Positions 50,534 through 59,544 of a stretch of DNA of 64,000 nt are shown one piece after another. The DNA comes from Aliihoeflea sp023389195 (GTDB lineage Bacteria; Pseudomonadota; Alphaproteobacteria; Rhizobiales; Rhizobiaceae): the NCBI GenBank assembly GCA_023389195.1, contig JAEWET010000003.1, positions 12,784-76,783 of the forward strand, read 5' to 3'. The notes under the pieces are model-generated. The model ran no database searches. It was given only the letters and a program-made list of their open reading frames with translations, and had not been told where the DNA came from. The position numbers and the translations under genes were made by a program. How positions within the stretch are numbered: the stretch's first letter is position 1; each line of letters opens with the position of its first letter.

Positions 50534-52726
50534 TTAGTCATGCTTCTTGCGGCGGTGGCGCGCGATGCGTTTCGGCGCATGGGATTTCAGGGCATTTCCG
50601 CGACCGGAGAGCGACGGGTTCGTCATGAAATATTCCTGCGCGTTGAACGGCTCTTCCCCCTCCTCCGGCGTCATCCGCCGCGAGGTGCCGTCCGGCAATA
50701 CTTCGAAACTTTGCCGGTTGTCCATCAGGTTTCCGAGCATGATCTGGCCGAGGACCTGCTCGTGCACGGTCGGATTGGTGATGGGAACCAGCGTTTCGAC
50801 GCGCCGGTCGAGATTACGCGGCATAATGTCGGCCGACGCGATGTAGACGATCGCCTCGTCCGACGGCAGGCCGTGGCCGTTGCCGAAGCAGTAGATGCGG
50901 CTGTGCTCCAGGAAGCGGCCGACGATCGACTTGGCGCGGATGTTGTCGGACAGGCCCGGGACCTGCGGGCGCAGGCAGCAGATGCCGCGCACGACGATGT
51001 CGATCTCGACGCCCGCACGGCTCGCCTCGTAAAGCGCATCGATGACGACCGGATCGACCAGCGAGTTCATCTTCAGCCAGATCTGCGCCGGCTTGCCCTT
51101 GTTGGCGAAGTCGATCTCACCCCGAATGTGGTCGAGCAGGCGCTGGCGCAGCGTGAAGGGCGAGATGGCGAGCTTCATCTGGTCGGTCGGCTCGGCATAG
51201 CCGGTGATGAAGTTGAAGACCTGCGCCACGTCGCGCGCGATCTGCGGGTCGCAGGTGAAATAGGAGAGGTCCGTATAGATACGCGCCGTGATCGGGTGAT
51301 AATTGCCGGTGCCGAGGTGCACGTAGTTGCGCAGCTTGCCGTCCTCGCGGCGCACGACGAGCGACATCTTGGAGTGCGTCTTCAGTTCGAGGAAGCCGAA
51401 CACGACCTGCACGCCCGCCCGCTCGAGGTCGCGTGCCCAGCGGATGTTGGCCTCCTCGTCGAACCGCGCCTTGAGCTCGACAAGCGCCGTCACCGATTTG
51501 CCCGCCTCCGAGGCGTCGATCAGCGCGCGGACGATCGGGCTGTCGTTCGAAGTCCGATAAAGCGTCTGCTTGATCGCGACGACGTCCGGATCGAGCGCCG
51601 CCTGGCGCAGGAACTGGACGACCACGTCGAAGGATTCATAAGGGTGGTGGACAACGATGTCCTTCTCGCGGATCGCCGCGAAGCAATCGCCGCCATGTTC
51701 GCGGATGCGTTCGGGGAAGCGCGGGTTGAAGGGCTGGAACTTCAAATCCTCGCGCGGCAGGGAGACGATCTCCGATATCTGGCTGATCGCCAGCGGGCCG
51801 GAGAGGACACTGATGCGCGAGGGGCCGACATTGAGCTGCGAGGCGACGAAGTCGCGCAGCGCCGCCGGCATCTCGTCGTCGAACTCGATGCGGATCACCT
51901 GCCCGCGCCGGCGCCGCTTCAGCGCGGTCTCGAACAGGCGCACCAGATCCTCGGCTTCTTCCTCCACCTCGATATCGCTGTCGCGGATGATGCGAAACGT
52001 ACCCGAACCCTTGACCTCATAGCCGGGAAAGAGCCGCCCGATGAAGAGCTCGACGACATCCTCCAGCGCGATGAACCGCGTGTGCTTGCGCTTGTCCGGC
52101 AGGCGGATGAAGCGGTTGAGCGCCATCGGCAGGCGCAGCAGCGCCGACATCTCCTCCCCCTCCTTGCGATGGCGCAGTTGCAGCGCCATCGAGAAGCCGA
52201 GATTGGGGATGAACGGGAACGGATGCGCCGGATCGACCGAGAGCGGCGTCAGCACCGGATAGATCGCCTCGAGGAAATGGTCCTCCAGCCACGCCTTGTC
52301 CTCCTTCGACAGGGGCGCGGTGCGGACGATCTCGACGCCCTCCTTGCGCAGGAGTTCGGCGAGCAGCGAAAAGCTCTTCTGCTGGTCCTCCTGAAGGCTC
52401 GAAACCTCGAGCAAAATCTGCTCGAGCTGTTCCTCGGGCGTGCGCCCGTCCGGGCTCTTGATGGCGATGCCGGCGCGCACCTGTCCTGCGAGGCCGGCGA
52501 CGCGAACCATGAAGAACTCGTCGAGATTGGTCGCCGAGATCGACAGGAAGCGCAGCCGCTCCAGGAGCGGATGGTTGGGGTTCTGCGATTCATCCAGCAC
52601 GCGGCGATTGAACTGCAGCCAGGAGAATTCGCGATTGACGAAGCGGTCCGGATTGTCGTCCGGCGACTTGACGAGCTTTGCCACCGGGCTTGCAAAGCTT
52701 CGTTCGACTGGCTTCATCTCGTTCAT
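50534..52726 (-). CDS. ppk1: Polyphosphate kinase 1
   Basis: 730 residues. Landmarks: RFVNREFSWLQFNRRVL at the start, the catalytic His region (LKTHSKMSLVVRREDG, ~residue 455) and a second conserved His segment (RICGIC-type region near GICCLRPQVPGLSDNIRA). It makes polyphosphate from ATP. The C-terminal tail is basic (KSHAPKRIARHRRKK). It is the first gene of a ppk1-ppx operon. Confidence 0.95.
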   Translation of the reverse strand: MNEMKPVERSFASPVAKLVKSPDDNPDRFVNREFSWLQFNRRVLDESQNPNHPLLERLRFLSISATNLDEFFMVRVAGLAGQVRAGIAIKSPDGRTPEEQLEQILLEVSSLQEDQQKSFSLLAELLRKEGVEIVRTAPLSKEDKAWLEDHFLEAIYPVLTPLSVDPAHPFPFIPNLGFSMALQLRHRKEGEEMSALLRLPMALNRFIRLPDKRKHTRFIALEDVVELFIGRLFPGYEVKGSGTFRIIRDSDIEVEEEAEDLVRLFETALKRRRRGQVIRIEFDDEMPAALRDFVASQLNVGPSRISVLSGPLAISQISEIVSLPREDLKFQPFNPRFPERIREHGGDCFAAIREKDIVVHHPYESFDVVVQFLRQAALDPDVVAIKQTLYRTSNDSPIVRALIDASEAGKSVTALVELKARFDEEANIRWARDLERAGVQVVFGFLELKTHSKMSLVVRREDGKLRNYVHLGTGNYHPITARIYTDLSYFTCDPQIARDVAQVFNFITGYAEPTDQMKLAISPFTLRQRLLDHIRGEIDFANKGKPAQIWLKMNSLVDPVVIDALYEASRAGVEIDIVVRGICCLRPQVPGLSDNIRAKSIVGRFLEHSRIYCFGNGHGLPSDEAIVYIASADIMPRNLDRRVETLVPITNPTVHEQVLGQIMLGNLMDNRQSFEVLPDGTSRRMTPEEGEEPFNAQEYFMTNPSLSGRGNALKSHAPKRIARHRRKKHD

Positions 52727-52876
52727 CAGATCACCCGGCTCCCCCGCGCCGCGACCATCGCGACCAATGCCCGTTCCTGCCAGCCTTTTGCGACAGTTTC
52801 ATATCACGCATCTTGCAATGGTGGGGCCGATGCTGCAAACGCTCAAGGCCTATTCGTACGATCTTCGGAGTCCGTC

Positions 52877-53122
52877 ATGGCCGGCCACGCAATTCCCCAT
52901 TTCCAGAACGACGAGGGTCATCCGGTCATCGAGATCGGCGTCAAGGAATTCATGTGCGTCGGTGCGAACCCGCCTTACGACCATCCGCACGTCTTCCTCG
53001 ACATGGGCGACGGCGACGAGAAAGTCTGCCCCTACTGCTCGACGCTCTACCGCTTCAATGCAAGCCTGAAGGCCGGCGAGAGCGTTCCGGCGGGCGCGGC
53101 CTATCACGAACACGCCGCTTGA
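52877..53122 (+). CDS. Small zinc-finger domain protein (zf-CHCC)
   Basis: 81 residues with GGAG six bases before the ATG. Zinc ligands: FMCVGANPPYDHPHVF (Cys, His) and VCPYCSTLYRF (two Cys), the zf-CHCC pattern shared with mitochondrial complex I subunit NDUFS6. In alphaproteobacteria this protein is the NDUFS6-like accessory subunit, so a link to complex I is likely. The following monooxygenase gene starts two bases after its stop. Confidence 0.85.
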   Translation: MAGHAIPHFQNDEGHPVIEIGVKEFMCVGANPPYDHPHVFLDMGDGDEKVCPYCSTLYRFNASLKAGESVPAGAAYHEHAA

Positions 53123-53123
53123 G

Positions 53124-54266
53124 GTGAGCGCGGGCCGGCGCGTCGAGATCGCAGGCGCCGGCATTGCCGGCCTGACGAGCGCCCTCTTCCTTGCCCGCGC
53201 GGGCTTCGACGTCGAAATCCACGAACGCGCGCAAAGCCTTGAGCCGGTCGGTGCCGGGTTGCAGCTTTCCCCCAATGCGACCCGACTTCTCGATCGCCTT
53301 GGCCTCCTGCCCGCGCTTCAAGCGGCATCCGTCGCGCCGCGAGCGATCGAACTTCGCGATGCGCGCACCCTGAAACCGCTCGCCGCCGTCGCGCTGGGCG
53401 ATTTCGCGTCAAGGCGCTGGGGGGCACCCTATCTCGTCATCCATCGCGGCGATTTGCAACAGATCTTGCTTGATGCGGCGTTGCGGGAACCTCGGATAAG
53501 CATCCGTTTCGGAACGGAAATCGATCGCCCGGCAAATGCCGATCTGATCATCGGCGCCGATGGCGTGTGGTCCGCGATGCGCGCCCGCATACCCGGCTCC
53601 TCGCCGGCCCGGTTCAGCGGCCACGTCGCGTGGCGCGCGCTCGTCGAAGCCAACCATCCAGCCTTCGCCGACGTCACCGCCCATTTGTCGCCGACCAGCG
53701 TCACCGCGCTCCTCGCCGCCTCCTTTCACCTCGTTGCCTACCCGGTCCGGCAGGGTCAAGCGCTCAATCTGGTCGCGATCATGCCGGGGAATGCCGGTAC
53801 GGACGACTGGTCGCAAGCCGTCGAAGACGCAGCGCCGCTGCCGGAGGATCGCGTTGGCACGTTGCGTGACCTGCTCTCGCGCGTACACGGCTGGACGCGC
53901 TGGCCGCTTCACGACGTCGACCCATCGGGCAGATGGGGGAATGCGAGCGGCTTCCTCCTCGGCGATGCCGCACATGCCATGACGCCCTACGCCGCGCAGG
54001 GCGCGGCGATGGCGATCGAGGATGGCGCGGCGTTGGCCAGCGCCCTCGCCGCCGCGCCCGACATCGCTTCGGGCCTCGCCCGCTTTGAGGCCGTCCGCCG
54101 CCCGCGCCTTGCCCGCGTTGCCGGTCGCGCGCGGTTCAACCGCTTCGCCTGGCATGCGGCCAGCCCGGTCGCGCTTGCGCGCAACCTCGTCCTGAAGACG
54201 CGCAGCCCCGAACGCCTCGCGGCGGATTTCGACTGGCTCTACGGGTTCGACGCCGCCGCATTATGA
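53124..54266 (+). CDS. FAD-dependent monooxygenase (salicylate hydroxylase-like)
   Basis: 380 residues from a GTG. FAD fingerprint GAGIAGLTSALFLARAGFDV at residues ~11-30, the DG motif (LIIGADGVWSAMRARI) near ~150 and the GD motif GFLLGDAAHAMTPYAAQG near ~283. These are group A aromatic hydroxylase signatures; the substrate is unknown. The gene sits directly after the zinc-finger gene. Its 3' end overlaps the opposing TIGR02117 gene by 28 bases. Confidence 0.87.
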   Translation: MSAGRRVEIAGAGIAGLTSALFLARAGFDVEIHERAQSLEPVGAGLQLSPNATRLLDRLGLLPALQAASVAPRAIELRDARTLKPLAAVALGDFASRRWGAPYLVIHRGDLQQILLDAALREPRISIRFGTEIDRPANADLIIGADGVWSAMRARIPGSSPARFSGHVAWRALVEANHPAFADVTAHLSPTSVTALLAASFHLVAYPVRQGQALNLVAIMPGNAGTDDWSQAVEDAAPLPEDRVGTLRDLLSRVHGWTRWPLHDVDPSGRWGNASGFLLGDAAHAMTPYAAQGAAMAIEDGAALASALAAAPDIASGLARFEAVRRPRLARVAGRARFNRFAWHAASPVALARNLVLKTRSPERLAADFDWLYGFDAAAL

Positions 54267-54940
54267 GTTGCAACGGACCAGACGAGGCTCACCGGTAGCG
54301 GGTTCCACCAGCCGGTTCGAAAGCCGCCTTCGCGCAGCACGCGGCTCGTCCAAAGATTGCAGCCGACGAGCACGTTGAACCAGCCCCGCGCTTCGTAGAA
54401 GCGATCGAACTCGCCATAGCCGGCACCCTCGATCACGTCCGGCCGGCCGGCGGCGTCCGGCACCAGCGTCGCCAGCACCTCGTCGATCATCGCCGTCATT
54501 TCCCGCTCGGAGACGTCGAGGATGACGACACCCTCGGCAGGCAGTGCGATTTCGCCACCAAGCGCGGTGTGGAGCACCGCGCGGTCGAGCGTCAATGCCT
54601 TCGCCGCCGGGCCCGGCTTCAGATCGGCCCAGGTGGGCGTTTCGAGATAGAACGCGCGTCCGCCCCAGCCGATGACCAGCCAGGCAAGTTCGGGCGCGTC
54701 CAAAGGCAGCCCATCCTCGGCGAGGAAGCCGAACCGGGCGAGAATGTCGGGATCGGCGGGGAAGGCGATGTCGGTGTGGATGGCGTTGGCGACAAGCAGC
54801 ACCTGCCTCGTCGACGGCTCCGCGTCGGGCGCGAAGAGCGGGCGCGGCACGATGGCGCCGAGAACGAAGGCGACCGCGGCAAGGGCCGCGATCGCGAGCA
54901 TCCCGCGAAGCAGCCGCATCCGGCGGCTTCGCGTCGGCAT
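54239..54940 (-). CDS. TIGR02117/DUF2459 family protein
   Basis: 233 residues with an N-terminal membrane anchor (LAIAALAAVAFVLGAIVP). Conserved spots: NAIHTDIAFP, VIGWGGRAFYLETPTWADL and GCNLWTSRVL. The family is often near urease or stress genes and is of unknown function; Cys, His and Asp residues suggest a hydrolase-like site. No urease genes are present. It follows aapP by two bases on the same strand but its stop overlaps the monooxygenase gene. Confidence 0.8.
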   Translation of the reverse strand: MPTRSRRMRLLRGMLAIAALAAVAFVLGAIVPRPLFAPDAEPSTRQVLLVANAIHTDIAFPADPDILARFGFLAEDGLPLDAPELAWLVIGWGGRAFYLETPTWADLKPGPAAKALTLDRAVLHTALGGEIALPAEGVVILDVSEREMTAMIDEVLATLVPDAAGRPDVIEGAGYGEFDRFYEARGWFNVLVGCNLWTSRVLREGGFRTGWWNPLPVSLVWSVATHNAAASNP

Positions 54941-54942
54941 CT

Positions 54943-55746
54943 TCAGTGCAGGATCTGGCTCAGGAAGAGCTTGGTGCGCTCATGCTGCGGATTGTCGAAG
55001 AACTTCTCCGGCACGTTCTGTTCGACGATCTGGCCTTGATCCATGAAGATCACGCGATTGGCAACTTGGCGTGCGAAGCCCATTTCGTGCGTCACGCAGA
55101 TCATGGTCATGCCTTCCTCGGCGAGACCGACCATCGTCTCCAGCACTTCCTTGATCATCTCCGGATCGAGCGCCGAGGTCGGCTCGTCGAAGAGCATGAT
55201 GCGCGGGTTCATGCACAATGAGCGCGCGATCGCCACGCGCTGCTGCTGGCCGCCCGAAAGCTGGCCGGGATATTTGTGGGCCTGCTCGGGAATCTTGACG
55301 CGCTCCAGATAGTGCATCGCAATCTCTTCGGCCTGCTTCTTCGGCATCTTGCGCACCCAGATCGGCGCCAAAGTGCAGTTCTCGAGGATGGTCAAATGCG
55401 GGAAGAGATTGAAGTGCTGGAACACCATGCCGACTTCGCGGCGCACTTCGTCGATCTTCTTCAGATCGTTGGTCAGTTCGATCCCGTCGACGATGATCTT
55501 GCCCTTCTGGTGCTCTTCCAGCCGGTTGATGCAGCGAATCATGGTCGATTTGCCCGAACCCGAGGGGCCGCAGACGACGATGCGCTCACCGCGCATCACT
55601 TTCAGGTTGATGTCGCGCAGCACGTGGAAGTCGCCATACCATTTGTGCATGCCGATGATCTCGATCGCCACATCGGTGTCGGAGATCTGCATCTTCGAAC
55701 GGTCGAGCGGGCGGTCGCTTGCCATGACGGCGTCTTGAGTAGCCAT
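54943..55746 (-). CDS. aapP: General amino-acid ABC transporter ATP-binding protein AapP
   Basis: 267 residues from the ATG at 55746, with AAGGGG upstream; a 103-residue in-frame extension reads as a shadow of aapM and is rejected. Walker A GPSGSGKSTMIRCINRLEE, Q-loop VFQHFNLFPHLTI, signature GQLSGGQQQRVAIARSL, Walker B IMLFDEPTSALDPEM, His switch VTHEMGFARQ. It powers uptake of a broad range of L-amino acids as known for rhizobial Aap systems. It is the last of four aap genes. Confidence 0.95.
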   Translation of the reverse strand: MATQDAVMASDRPLDRSKMQISDTDVAIEIIGMHKWYGDFHVLRDINLKVMRGERIVVCGPSGSGKSTMIRCINRLEEHQKGKIIVDGIELTNDLKKIDEVRREVGMVFQHFNLFPHLTILENCTLAPIWVRKMPKKQAEEIAMHYLERVKIPEQAHKYPGQLSGGQQQRVAIARSLCMNPRIMLFDEPTSALDPEMIKEVLETMVGLAEEGMTMICVTHEMGFARQVANRVIFMDQGQIVEQNVPEKFFDNPQHERTKLFLSQILH

Positions 55747-55763
55747 GTCGGTTCCCCTTGGCC

Positions 55764-56921
55764 TTATTTTCTGTGGCCGGTGTCGAGCCGGCGTTCGATG
55801 TAGATCGAATAGCGCGACATCGCGAAGCAGAACGCCCAGAAGATCAGCCCGGTGAAGATCAGGCCGGATTTCGGCGTCTGCGGCGAGGCCCAGTTCGCAT
55901 CCGAGAAGTTCTGGCGCACGATCGCCAGAAGGTCGAACATGCCGACGATGTAGACGAGGCTGGTGTCCTTGAAGAGCCCGATGAAGGTGTTCACGATGCC
56001 CGGGATCACCAGCTTCAGCGCCTGCGGAAGAACGATCAGCCCCATCGACTGCCAATAGCCGAGGCCGAGCGAGGACGCGCCCTCATACTGACCCTTCGGA
56101 ATGGCCTGCAGGCCACCGCGCACCACCTCTGCCATATAGGCGGAAGCGAAGATCGACAGGCCGACGACGGCGCGCAGGAAGCGGTCGAAGGTCGTGCCGG
56201 CCGGCATGAAGAGCGGCAGCATGACGCTCGCCATGAACAGGACGCTGATCAATGGCACGCCGCGGATCGTCTCGATGAAGACGACGCAGATCATCTTGAT
56301 CACCGGCAGCCTCGATCGCCGTCCGAGTGCCAGGAGGATGCCGAAGGGCAGCGAGACCGAGATTGCGACGAAGGACAGGACCATCGTGACCAGCAGGCCG
56401 CCCCAGAGCGAGGTCTGGACGCGGTTGAGGCCGAAATTGCCGCCGACGAGCAGGAAATAGGCGACCACCGGGAAGACGCCGAAGAAAAAGATCGCGTTCA
56501 GCGCCTTGTAGGGGATGCGCGGGATCAGGAGTGGCACCAGCAGGGCGATGAACATCACCGCCGTCAGGTCCACGCGCCAGCGTTCGAACACCGGATACCG
56601 GCCGTACATGAACTGCGAGAACTTCGCGTTGACGAAGGCCCAGCAGGCGCCGGACCAGCCATCAGGCTGGATGCCGCCCTGCGACTGCGTCGAGCAGACC
56701 GAGCGGTCGGGGCCGATCCAGGCGGCGTCGATGAACGCCCACCGCACGATGTTGGGCAGCGCATAGGCGACGATCAGGAGGCCGATCAGCGTCAGGAGCC
56801 CGTCGACGGGTGTCGCGAACAGGTTCTTGCGCAGCCAGCGGGTGACGCCCTTCTCGCGCTCGGGCGCATTCTGGGCGTTCACCATCTCCATGCGGACGTA
56901 GGAAAGGCCGTGTTCCTGCAT
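55764..56921 (-). CDS. aapM: General amino-acid ABC transporter permease AapM
   Basis: 385 residues. A cytoplasmic N-terminus and early helix precede the HisM-type permease core (~180-385), with the EAA loop QYEGASSLGLGYWQSMGLIV near residue 285. The longer N-terminal part with an extra periplasmic segment is typical of AapM. It forms the channel with AapQ. The start follows the aapQ stop by four bases. Confidence 0.93.
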   Translation of the reverse strand: MQEHGLSYVRMEMVNAQNAPEREKGVTRWLRKNLFATPVDGLLTLIGLLIVAYALPNIVRWAFIDAAWIGPDRSVCSTQSQGGIQPDGWSGACWAFVNAKFSQFMYGRYPVFERWRVDLTAVMFIALLVPLLIPRIPYKALNAIFFFGVFPVVAYFLLVGGNFGLNRVQTSLWGGLLVTMVLSFVAISVSLPFGILLALGRRSRLPVIKMICVVFIETIRGVPLISVLFMASVMLPLFMPAGTTFDRFLRAVVGLSIFASAYMAEVVRGGLQAIPKGQYEGASSLGLGYWQSMGLIVLPQALKLVIPGIVNTFIGLFKDTSLVYIVGMFDLLAIVRQNFSDANWASPQTPKSGLIFTGLIFWAFCFAMSRYSIYIERRLDTGHRK

Positions 56922-56925
56922 GGCC

Positions 56926-58116
56926 CTACCGCTCCACCAACGCCATCTTGGCGTTGTACCAGTTCATGAATGCCGAGGTGATCAGGCTGAGACCGAGATA
57001 GACGACGATCCAGATCGCCACGACCTCGATGGCCTGACCCGTCTGGTTCATGGTCGTCTGGCCGATCGCCACCAGATCCGCGTAGCCGACCGCGATCGCC
57101 AGCGACGAGTTCTTGGTCAGGTTCAGATACTGGCTCGTCAGCGGCGGGATGATGATCCGCATCGCCTGCGGCACCACGACGAGGCGCAGCGTGCGGCGCG
57201 GCGAAAGACCGAGCGAATAGGCTGCCTCCGACTGGCCCTTGGCCACGCCGAGGACGCCCGCACGCACGATCTCGGCGATGAACGAGGCGGTGTAGAGCGA
57301 CAGAGCGAGGTAGAGCGACAGGAATTCGGGCCGCACCACCCAACCGCCCTGCAGGCTGAAGCCCGCCATCTCCGGATACTCGATCGTCGCCGGCGAGCCG
57401 GTGACGAGGAATGCGACGATGGGCAGGCCGACGAGCAGCGCCAGCGCGACACGGAAGGTCGGGAAAATCTGTCCGGTCGCCATCTGCCGCCGGCGCGCCC
57501 AGCGCCAGATCACGAAGACCACGACGACCGCGAGCGCGAACGCTGCCGGAACGAGCCAGAAGCCGGGCTCGGCGATGATCCGCGGCACGTAGAAGCCGCG
57601 ATTGTTGATCATGCCGCCAAGCGGAAGGTCGACCGACTGGCGCGGTCCGGGCAGGACCGACAGCACGCCGACATACCAGAAGAAGATGACGAGAAGCGGC
57701 GGAAGATTGCGGAAGATCTCGACATAGACGGTGCAGATCCGCGCGATCAGCCAGTTGCCCGACAGGCGCCCGATGCCGACCAGAAAGCCGACGATGGTCG
57801 CCGTGATGATGCCGGTCACCGCCACGAGGAGCGTGTTCAGGAGGCCGACGATGATGGCCCGCATGAAGGTCGAGTTCGACGAATAGGGAATCAGCGCCTG
57901 GCTCAGATCGAAGCCGCTGCGCCCGTTGAGAAAGGCGAAGCCCGACGCGATGTTCGCGCGCCGCAGGTTTTCCGCCGTGTTGCCGATGATCCAGTAAATG
58001 AAGCCGATCAGCGCAACCGCGACGACGACCTGAAAGACGATGCCGCGCGTCTTGGGGTCATTCACCCAGGACGCCCGTGCGGGCTCTTCGCCGCGCACAC
58101 TCATCTGCGAAGCCAT
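56926..58116 (-). CDS. aapQ: General amino-acid ABC transporter permease AapQ
   Basis: 396 residues with several helices and the EAA loop SEAAYSLGLSPRRTLRLVVV near residue 305. Large periplasmic loops and the extra central helices (FALAVVVVFVIWRWARRRQ) match AapQ rather than short HisQ. It starts 63 bases after aapJ; a strong hairpin lies in that gap. Confidence 0.93.
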   Translation of the reverse strand: MASQMSVRGEEPARASWVNDPKTRGIVFQVVVAVALIGFIYWIIGNTAENLRRANIASGFAFLNGRSGFDLSQALIPYSSNSTFMRAIIVGLLNTLLVAVTGIITATIVGFLVGIGRLSGNWLIARICTVYVEIFRNLPPLLVIFFWYVGVLSVLPGPRQSVDLPLGGMINNRGFYVPRIIAEPGFWLVPAAFALAVVVVFVIWRWARRRQMATGQIFPTFRVALALLVGLPIVAFLVTGSPATIEYPEMAGFSLQGGWVVRPEFLSLYLALSLYTASFIAEIVRAGVLGVAKGQSEAAYSLGLSPRRTLRLVVVPQAMRIIIPPLTSQYLNLTKNSSLAIAVGYADLVAIGQTTMNQTGQAIEVVAIWIVVYLGLSLITSAFMNWYNAKMALVER

Positions 58117-58138
58117 TTTCCCTCCGCGCCAAAGAGAA

Positions 58139-58161
58139 CGGGAGGCGGAATCCGCCTCCCG
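58139..58161 (-). terminator. Strong hairpin between aapJ and aapQ
   Basis: CGGGAGGCGG (58139-58148) and CCGCCTCCCG (58152-58161) form a perfect 10-bp stem with an AAT loop. It lies 18 bases past the aapJ stop in the direction of transcription and is followed by a partly T-rich stretch. Partial termination or protection of the aapJ mRNA end would give excess binding protein over permease. Confidence 0.75.
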
Positions 58162-58179
58162 AAACCAGTCCGAACCTGC

Positions 58180-59208
58180 TTAGCGCAGCGGCATTGCGTA
58201 TTGCAGGCCGCCGTCGGTCCACAGCGCGTTCAGGCCGCGGGCGATGGCGAGCGGGCTGCCGGCGCCGATGTTGCGGTCGAACACTTCACCGTAATTGCCG
58301 ACTTCGCGGACGATGTTCTGGACCCAGTCGTTTTCGAGACCGAGGCCCTGGCCGATCGTCGACTCGTCTTCGAGACCGAGCACGCGGCGGATTTCCGGGT
58401 TTTCGGAATTCAGCATCTCCTCGAGGTTTTCCGAAGTGATGCCGAGTTCTTCGGCCTGGACCATCGCGTAGAGGGTCCACTTGACGATGTTGAACCACTG
58501 CTCGTCGCCCTGGCGCACGGCAGGTCCGAGCGGCTCCTTGGAGATGATCTCCGGCAGAACGACGTGCTCGTCCGGATTGGCGAGCGTCAGGCGAAGCGCG
58601 TAGAGGCCCGAGGCGTCGGTCGTGTAGGCGTCGCAACGGCCGGCCTCATAGGCGGCGTTGGTCTCGTCGAAGCCCTGGAAGACAACCGGGTTGTATTCCA
58701 TGTTGTTGGCCGCGAAATAGTCGGCGAGGTTGAGTTCGGTCGTCGTGCCGGACTGCACGCAGATCGCCGCGCCCGAGAGCTGCAGAGCCGAATTGATGTC
58801 CGGCAGGGCGGTCTGGTTGATCATGAAGCCCTGGCCGTCATAGTAGTTCACGCCGGCGAAGCTCAGGCCGAGCGTGGTGTCGCGCGTCAGCGTCCAGGTC
58901 GTGTTGCGAGCGAGCAGGTCGATTTCGCCCGACTGCAGCGCGGTGAAGCGCTCCGTCGCGTTGGTCGGCGTGTACTGAACGCTTTCGGCGTCGCCGAAGA
59001 CCGCCGCCGCAACGGCGCGGCACAAATCAACGTCGAAACCGGTCCAGTCGCCGGCGTCATCGGGGGCGGCGAACCCGGCCAGGCCGGTGTGAACGCCGCA
59101 CTGGACGAAGCCCTTGGCCTTGACGTCGTCGAGGGTCGCAGCCGAAGCAGTCGATGCGCCGAGCGCCATCGCCGCACCACCGAGAATTCCCACCATAAAT
59201 TTGTTCAT
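58180..59208 (-). CDS. aapJ: General amino-acid ABC transporter substrate-binding protein AapJ
   Basis: 342 residues from the ATG at 59208. A signal peptide (FMVGILGGAAMALGASTASA) is followed by a type II solute-binding fold: VQCGVHTGLAGFAAPDDAG, GFDVDLCRAVAAAVFGD and LLARNTTWTLTRDT, the last typical of AapJ/BztA. It binds many L-amino acids in the periplasm. It is the first gene of the operon aapJQMP, whose promoter lies in 59209-59544. Confidence 0.95.
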   Translation of the reverse strand: MNKFMVGILGGAAMALGASTASAATLDDVKAKGFVQCGVHTGLAGFAAPDDAGDWTGFDVDLCRAVAAAVFGDAESVQYTPTNATERFTALQSGEIDLLARNTTWTLTRDTTLGLSFAGVNYYDGQGFMINQTALPDINSALQLSGAAICVQSGTTTELNLADYFAANNMEYNPVVFQGFDETNAAYEAGRCDAYTTDASGLYALRLTLANPDEHVVLPEIISKEPLGPAVRQGDEQWFNIVKWTLYAMVQAEELGITSENLEEMLNSENPEIRRVLGLEDESTIGQGLGLENDWVQNIVREVGNYGEVFDRNIGAGSPLAIARGLNALWTDGGLQYAMPLR

Positions 59209-59544
59209 TGCCCACTTACCCTCTTGTTTTCGAAGCATGTTCCTAATGCTCCGTCTTGTTTTGTCTGGGAGCCGCGTGAGCGGCCTCATGCGCCACAGCG
59301 AACTGCGGCGACGCCGGCCCCCTGCCCTGTCTCCCATTCACGAAGGCCATCGAAGGCCATAAATTTTGCTGGGTCAAGCCTGAAAGCGCCAGTGGACCTA
59401 TCGGCCCGTCATCATTCGGCCATCTTCCCCCACGTCGCCTCGGCCCCGTCCTTTGCCCAGCGGATGGGCAGGACCGCTGCATTGCACCAATTCGTGCAGC
59501 CGCGTATTGATCTCGCCAAGACTTGAAACCAAAGGTGGAAAAGC
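59209..59544. promoter_or_regulatory. Divergent intergenic region between aapJ and metC
   Basis: 336 bases with no convincing gene. Promoters for both genes must lie here. A perfect 10-base tandem repeat (CGAAGGCCAT twice) is at 59341-59360, beside an AT-rich patch AAATTTTGCT at 59361. The metC ribosome-binding site AGGTGG is near 59533. I see no further operator with confidence. Confidence 0.4.

Noticed and set aside
50540..53122. A long frame opposite ppk1 ending in the zinc-finger gene
   Set aside because: Only its last 81 codons (from 52877, with a ribosome-binding site) are real; the rest is antisense to ppk1.
58077..58439. A plus-strand frame over the aapJ/aapQ gap
   Set aside because: Arg-rich shadow frame; the gap is explained by the hairpin and the aapQ ribosome-binding region.
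56920..59526. An 868-codon plus-strand frame opposite aapQ and aapJ
   Set aside because: Antisense shadow of two clear transporter genes with no domain of its own.
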